From: Hippophae tibetana
Taxonomy: Eukaryota > Streptophyta > Magnoliopsida > Rosales > Elaeagnaceae
DNA: 64,000 bases
NCBI GenBank assembly: GCA_037013495.1
Contig: CM072806.1
Span: 5,456,001-5,520,000, forward strand
Direction of reading: 5' to 3'
The stretch's first letter is position 1; each line of letters starts with the position of its first letter. Made by a program: the position numbers and the translations under genes. Below, piece by piece: positions 58,844 to 64,000 of this stretch. The notes below the pieces were generated by a model that did no database searches, was not told where the DNA came from, and saw nothing but the letters and a program-made list of their open reading frames with translations.

Positions 58844-59725
58844 TGCTAAATAACTATAACCTAAGAATTACGAAACTCTTTCTCAAAATTTGAAAGCTCT
58901 TTATTTAAAAATTTGCTAAATACTACAGGTGTTTTGGTCGATTCATTTGAAAGCACTTTCAATTCAAAATAATAGCAGTTTCAAGCCGACCCTTGAGCTA
59001 CAATTCCCTGTCATTCACACAAATGGAAGGTTTTTGTTGTTGTTTTTTATTTTATTTTTTTGTTTAATTTGCAGGGCTTTCCCTCCTTTATTGCTTCAGT
59101 GGTGAATCAAATGTCAGTTAATTTGAAAAGAATATATGAGTTGGGAGTGAAAAAGATAGCAGTGACAGGACTTCAGCCCTTAGGATGTCTACCTCAGAGC
59201 ACAGGCATTAACTCATTCCAAAGTTGCAATGGATCAGAGAACTCTCTTGTGAATTTACACAACATGTTGTTGCAGCAAGCTGTGTCCATTTTAAACATTC
59301 AAACCTCGAATTCGACTTTTGTCATTCTCGATCTCTATACGTCCTTCATGTCCGTTTTCGAGAACAAAGGGAACCAACAAGGTAAACATAAATCTACACT
59401 ATATTTTTAACTGATTTTTCATCAAAAATCATTGTCAAACGTAATTGGTAGAAATCAAAATCGTATTCAAAAGAAATTCTCTTAAATTACATATTTAAAT
59501 ATCTTTTGTGCAGGGAGTGTGAAGTTTGAGAACCCCTTGAAGCCATGTTGTGTTGGTATAAGCAGTGAATATTCATGTGGAAATATAGAGAATGGAGAAA
59601 ATAAGTATACAATTTGTGATGACCCTGACTCTTCATTCTTTTGGGACACTGCTCATCCTACACAACAGGGATGGAGTGTTGTATATTCAGCTTTGCAAAC
59701 CACTCTTCAGCAACTTGTCAATTAA
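54396..59725 (+). CDS. Secreted GDSL esterase/lipase with His/Arg-rich N-terminal tract
   Basis: Serine hydrolase of the SGNH/GDSL family acting on acyl esters in the secretory pathway or cell wall; substrate unknown. Five exons: 54396-54456, 54591-54893, 56714-56985, 59075-59381, 59514-59725; 384 aa, phases consistent. Exon 1 is a signal peptide (MNSSFLPLLSSFLFLYFLST). Residues 30-58 are 24 His, 4 Arg and 1 Gly. Block I is FGDSYSDTGN with nucleophile S80 (GDSY instead of GDSL); then KYPYGITFPGKPTGRFSDGR, the block with NFAYGGTGVFDT, GND at 198-200 and the catalytic pair D359, H362 in FWDTAHPTQQGW. The closest type is the At5g03610-like group. All catalytic residues are present, so it is probably functional. 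Intron 2 (1.8 kb) holds a 33-bp repeat; intron 3 (2.1 kb) holds an (AT)n run. Confidence 0.95.
54628..54711 (+). repeat. CAC/CAT/CGT triplet tract in GDSL exon 2
   Basis: Nearly pure alternation of CAC, CAT and CGT codons with CACCAT and CACCGT hexamers, encoding the His/Arg stretch. Such a tract is prone to length change by slippage. Confidence 0.9.
55855..55986. repeat. 33-bp tandem repeat, four copies, in GDSL intron 2
   Basis: Units start with ACCATTA at 55855, 55888, 55921 and 55954, exactly 33 bases apart, each continuing (T/C)GTTC(A/G)CCACAAGTTTTAGT. Copies differ by only a few bases, so the duplication is young or homogenised. Confidence 0.95.
58808..58841. repeat. (AT)n microsatellite in GDSL intron 3
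   Basis: About 17 uninterrupted AT dinucleotides. Confidence 0.95.
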
Positions 59726-62700
59726 TAATGTCTAGAGAAATGCCAATTTAAGTTTTAGAATCATATCTATTTGATTTATTATTATCATTATTATTATTAT
59801 CATTATTATTATTTTATTTACTTTTTTAGTTTTTAGGCTTTTGTTTTTAAAATGTTATTAATTATTTCTTATGGGTTTAAACAATCTTGGACAACAAATA
59901 ATGCTTTGTTTATTTTATCATGCTAAGGATAAAAAGTGTTTTTGGTTGTGCTAGATAAACTCTTCCATAACCAATAATTGCTGATTAAACTGTCACTTCA
60001 CGAAGGAGTATTTTTTTTAAAGAGTTACATTATTAGTATATCTTAAATAAAATTTAAATCTCCTATCTTCTACATGCATGTTCAAGCTTGTTGGTTGATC
60101 AAAGGAGTATTTTAATGGTATAGTTTTGCCAAATAATGCTTTAGAATTATATATATATATATAAAATATCTTCGGATTTCTTCCTTGTTGCAAAAACGAT
60201 ATCTTAATTTAAACTTAAATTTTAGACTTTTTATGTATTCAAATTCTTTGGTTGATGACAGGGGTATTTTAATAATATAGTTTTGCAATATAACGTTTTA
60301 GACTCATATTTTTGTATAGAAAGAAAAGAAAAATATTAATAATTTATTTTTATTATTATTATTAAAAATTGATATTAAATGTTAATTTTTTATTTTATTT
60401 CGGTTGTATTAGATATAGAATGTTTTCACTTATTAAATATCGAATATTTTCACTTGAATAAATTGTAATAGAAAAAAATGAATAAAAAATTAAATAAAAT
60501 AAAAAGAAAAACATAAAATGATCATTTATTATTATTATTCTTCAATCAATTTTTAATAATAATAAGATCAAACTATTATAAAACATAAATACATGAATTA
60601 ATTGTTATTTTTAGAATAAATATTAAAATTTTGTAATTACACTCCAAAAAAATGACTTTTAGTCTTATTTTAAATGTATGGAATGATGATAATGTCTTAT
60701 ACGATAAGATGATACATTATGACATGATAAATGTTTTAGTTAAAAATGATAAATAATTTTTAGATAATCCCATTATTAGGGTTTTTTTGTTATTTTCTAA
60801 GCAAACTTTTTTATTTTAAAAACACCCAATGATTAAAATCAATTTTTTATTTTATTTATTATTATAAGCAGATAGTATGAGAAAAATTAAGGAAATTATT
60901 TAGTATGTCGATTAATATATCATCATGACATAATAACACTGATACCAATAGAATGGGATTAAAATGATTCACTTCAAACCCTAAAATATTCCCTTGTCTA
61001 ACACTGATTTTTTTTTTTTTTTTGGATAAAATCGAACACTGAGTGTTAGTATATCTGTTCTTCTTCTTTTTTTAACGTACTTAATTTAGTTTTTGTTAGG
61101 TTGTTTTGTAAGTGTTTTATAGTTTTGCATTTCTTTATTTTTTAAGAAATATGAGATTTGTTTTGCATTAATGAAATGTTTTCATTTTAGTAATAAAAAA
61201 AAGGCAAATCTCCTTCACCCTAATTTCTAGGCTTATTTATTGGAACTTTTTCTTAAATACAATCTTAGGCCGGCTAGACAAATAGACTTGAGCCCAACAA
61301 TGATATGACTATTAAGTCCCAAGAATGCTAGATTATTTACCTAATTTTTTTTTCTTTTCTCATTTCAATGGATAGAAATGATAAAATAATAATAATAATA
61401 ATAATAAAATAAGTAACGAGAAGGATGAAACTTTTTTTTGGGAAAAAAAATCTCTATATATAGACTTTTAAAAAATTATCTCAATAGAAAAAATTAATAT
61501 TTTTGCAATATCTATACCCTTCTTATAAATATTACATGGTTTTCGCATGCCTAAATATTAGCAAAATATTTAAATTGAATTTATGTATATTTTTAAAATA
61601 ATTAAGAAACTAACTATATATTTTTTAAAAAATTAAAATTTATAATGCATATTTTTAAAAGTTAATGGTGACCTATGGAACACCTGACTCCTTTTTTTCC
61701 CCCTTATTTACCAACTTTATATTGGTTGTTCTCTGAAAAATCAGAAAGCAATATTTGGATCTCGGATTCAATGAGAGAATTAAAGGAAAAATTGGAAAAG
61801 GAAAGGAAATAAAATAAAACTATTTTTAATGTAAGAAGCTAAACAACGTAAACTTAGCACTTCATCCTAAATAATATTAGTGGTAATGGAATTAAAATCA
61901 TATGATTATTATTATGTTTGGAAGTAATTCATCCTAAATAATAATTAAAATCATATGATTATTATTATGTTTTGTTTGAACCGATTAAATAAGTATAAAG
62001 TTAAAAACATAAATTTGTTGCATCTTAATAATAGTAAAATTTTAAATAATATTTTAGTTTTATTATCGAAAAAATCAATTTTTATAAAATTGTATTATAT
62101 TAAACATTTAAAAAATCAGTGTACAAGAGTTACTTAATATAAAATTACTAAAGTGGATTGTAATTTTAAAAAAATTGTTAGAAGATAATATTGTACATTA
62201 ATTAAAAATAATATTATAGTAAAAAATTTAAGAATTATAAATATATATTTTCATTGTGTTAACATTTTGGATTAAAATATATATCCATGATTCTTAGGAA
62301 TTTTATATAATATCATAACTCTAATTAATTGGACATCACCTACAAAATGAAATGGATATTGTAAAAAGATAAATGATAAAATATATTATAATAAAATAAA
62401 TTAAAAATATAAAATAATAAACTTTTACGAGATAAAAGGACACACGAAAAAACATTAAAAGTAATTTCTCATGCACATTTAAGTTCATAAAAATTCTATA
62501 AATGATCGAAAACATCATTGTGAAAGCCGAGACTTTAGTAAGAGCAAGAACTGCTTTAAGAATGGTATTTGTTAGTAAATGCATTTTCTTATCACTAATA
62601 AAGTCTTGCACCTCTTTCAACTGATGTCGGATCTTCTCTTCTCCGTGTGGAATTGTGGATGAAAATAGTCAAACAAGACTATGATAATGGCATGGCTTAT

Positions 62701-63579
62701 GGAACCTCAACCACTAAGAAATTGGATTGATCCTAATTGGTTATCTCATGCTCATGGATAAACTTCGTGCTATAGTATAATAATGCCTCAATTATAATTC
62801 TTGCCCCGACTATTCTAAGATTCCGTTTTCTTATAATTTCTTTTAATATAAATTATATATTTATAAGCTTTTATCGAATTAAATAATTGTTTATTCGTTA
62901 ATAAAATTAATTAATTAATAACAAAACTATAATTTTATGATATATGAGACAAAAAAATATTTATTAATCTAACAAAATAAAGAATTTAATTATAAATATA
63001 ATTTTTTTTTCAATTTTTAAAGTGATTTTGTACAACACTGCCTCGTAATTGACAATGACCCGTTCCACACGAGCTTTTTCATTATTTTGCAAACCAGAAG
63101 GAAAATGAACAATTGACATGTATGTCGAGTTAAAGCTTCATATAAGCAAAGTTTACGACTTGGTAGAGTGAGCTTTTGTAGTTGTTTTGTTAAGGAAATT
63201 CGGCTTTCATGAAATATTAATTCTTCCCATGAATTTGTTCTTGCGTATCTATCATCTCATATGTCTGTGTTTTGAAGGGGCGAGTCGTAATTTTTCAAAC
63301 CAAATGGAGTAGCTAGACAAGGTATATCATCTAAAAATTGAGAATTAGCAGTCTACTTTTTAAAGCATTTTCTACTTTGTAATGAGTTAGAACAACTCCA
63401 ATGCATCACCAAACTCTAAAACTGTGTTAAAGTTAATATGATATTATTTACATTGATTAAATTTAAAAAAATTAATTTTTTTATTATATATAATAAATTA
63501 AAATTGTTAAAAACTTATACATAACTTAGATTTTATTGAGTTTAAGTATTATCCGGACTTATAAGTAGCGTTTTATTAC
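59726..63579. other. 3' flank of GDSL gene and AT-rich intergenic DNA
   Basis: A (TTA)n/(TTATCA) run at about 59774-59815 lies in or just after the 3' UTR. An (AAT)n run lies at 61387-61409. Near 61870-61970 the words TTCATCCTAAATAATA and AAAATCATATGATTATTATTATG each occur twice, about 60 bases apart. No credible gene; minus-strand 62336-62620 is open for 94 codons but is only hydrophobic, AT-driven sequence. Confidence 0.5.
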
Positions 63580-63850
63580 TATCCAATGTGAGATAATGAT
63601 ACTTAATAATTTTCTCCGTAGAAAGAGGTATAAGTGAACATAAGCGTCACAGTGAGACTATAATAGAACTCACGGTCCAAACACATAGATATCAAAAATA
63701 GAGTTTTAATATCACGTTAGAAACTTAAATCTAACTCAAACCAATAAACTCTCGTTGAGTTAAAAATTACAGATATTTATAAACAATATTATTTTTTTAT
63801 TATTAGTCAATATGAGACAAAAATACTTAACAAAAATTAAATATATGATA
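63580..63850 (-). mobile_element. Possible TRIM/LTR-like remnant, minus strand
   Basis: 63690-63760 reads ATATCACGTTAGAAAC, then TTAAATCTAACTCAA, which resembles the reverse of a plant primer site plus LTR end (GATACCATGTTAGAAA-type). Flanking ATCCAATGTGAGA (63578) and AGTCAATATGAGACA (63804) are similar words. Weak evidence, no coding sequence. Confidence 0.25.
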
Positions 63851-64000
63851 CAAAATTAGTATAAAATATTATTAAATACAATTTTTGATGTAATATCTTG
63901 TATAATCTTAAAAAAATATTCTATTTTATAAAAGAAATAAATTTTAATATAATATTTAGTGTTTTTAGTTAAAGATGGTAAAATTTAATATAATTTTTAA
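63851..64000. other. Window end, AT-rich
   Basis: No feature seen. Confidence 0.5.

Noticed and set aside
62336-62620. 94-codon hydrophobic minus-strand frame
   Set aside because: Composition of AT-rich spacer (Ile, Tyr, Phe runs), no homologue recognised, no gene context.
1-64000. tRNA or rRNA genes
   Set aside because: No cloverleaf with A and B box spacing or rRNA core sequence was recognised by eye; the tRNA-like words seen are retroelement primer sites.

Overview
Plant nuclear DNA, almost certainly a eudicot. The genes have many GT..AG introns, the intergenic DNA is very AT-rich, and the mobile DNA is of plant type: Ty1/copia and Ty3/gypsy LTR elements primed by initiator Met-tRNA, MITE-like elements, an endogenous caulimovirid, and TTTAGGG telomere-type repeats. 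The species cannot be fixed from the sequence alone. All calls come from reading the sequence; no database search was run.

Five host genes are readable. (1) 1-3132 (+): 3' part of a purple acid phosphatase gene, cut by the window edge, whose protein ends in KDEL. (2) 8032-8523 (-): an intronless A20/AN1 stress-associated zinc-finger protein. (3) 10963-15206 (+): a TFIID subunit 12 (TAF12/TAF12b-like) gene, 8 coding exons, 551 aa, with a C-terminal histone fold. (4) 32086-43292 (+): a uridine nucleosidase (URH1-like nucleoside hydrolase) gene of 9 exons, with an 8.9 kb first intron full of mobile DNA and a frame problem at the exon 4/5 junction. (5) 54396-59725 (+): a secreted GDSL esterase/lipase, 5 exons, 384 aa, with an unusual His/Arg tract behind the signal peptide. 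They act in unrelated processes (phosphate release, stress signalling, transcription initiation, nucleoside salvage, ester hydrolysis) and show no sign of acting together.

The space between and inside the genes is largely mobile DNA. About 17.63-24.31 kb is a decayed Ty3/gypsy element whose gag is split by a ~1.8 kb non-coding insertion carrying a GC-rich G-box island. 25.8-28.2 kb is unassigned transposon-like decay followed by a ~189-bp tandem repeat array. 33.4-38.1 kb, inside intron 1 of the nucleosidase gene, is a degenerate endogenous caulimovirid (movement protein, coat protein, protease, reverse transcriptase). 42.02-42.47 kb, inside intron 5, looks like a reverse-oriented solo LTR. 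44436-49714 is a full-length Ty1/copia element with both LTRs, a primer site, a polypurine tract and a perfect AATAC target duplication, and many of its stops sit at Trp codons. 50.46-51.5 kb is a second copia gag fragment on the minus strand. 52.75-53.56 kb is a MITE-like element filled with degenerate telomeric heptamers.

No clearly new multi-gene system was found. The most unusual items are the KDEL-ended phosphatase, the pararetroviral insertion and frame anomaly in the nucleosidase gene, the telomere-repeat element, and the His-rich GDSL enzyme.
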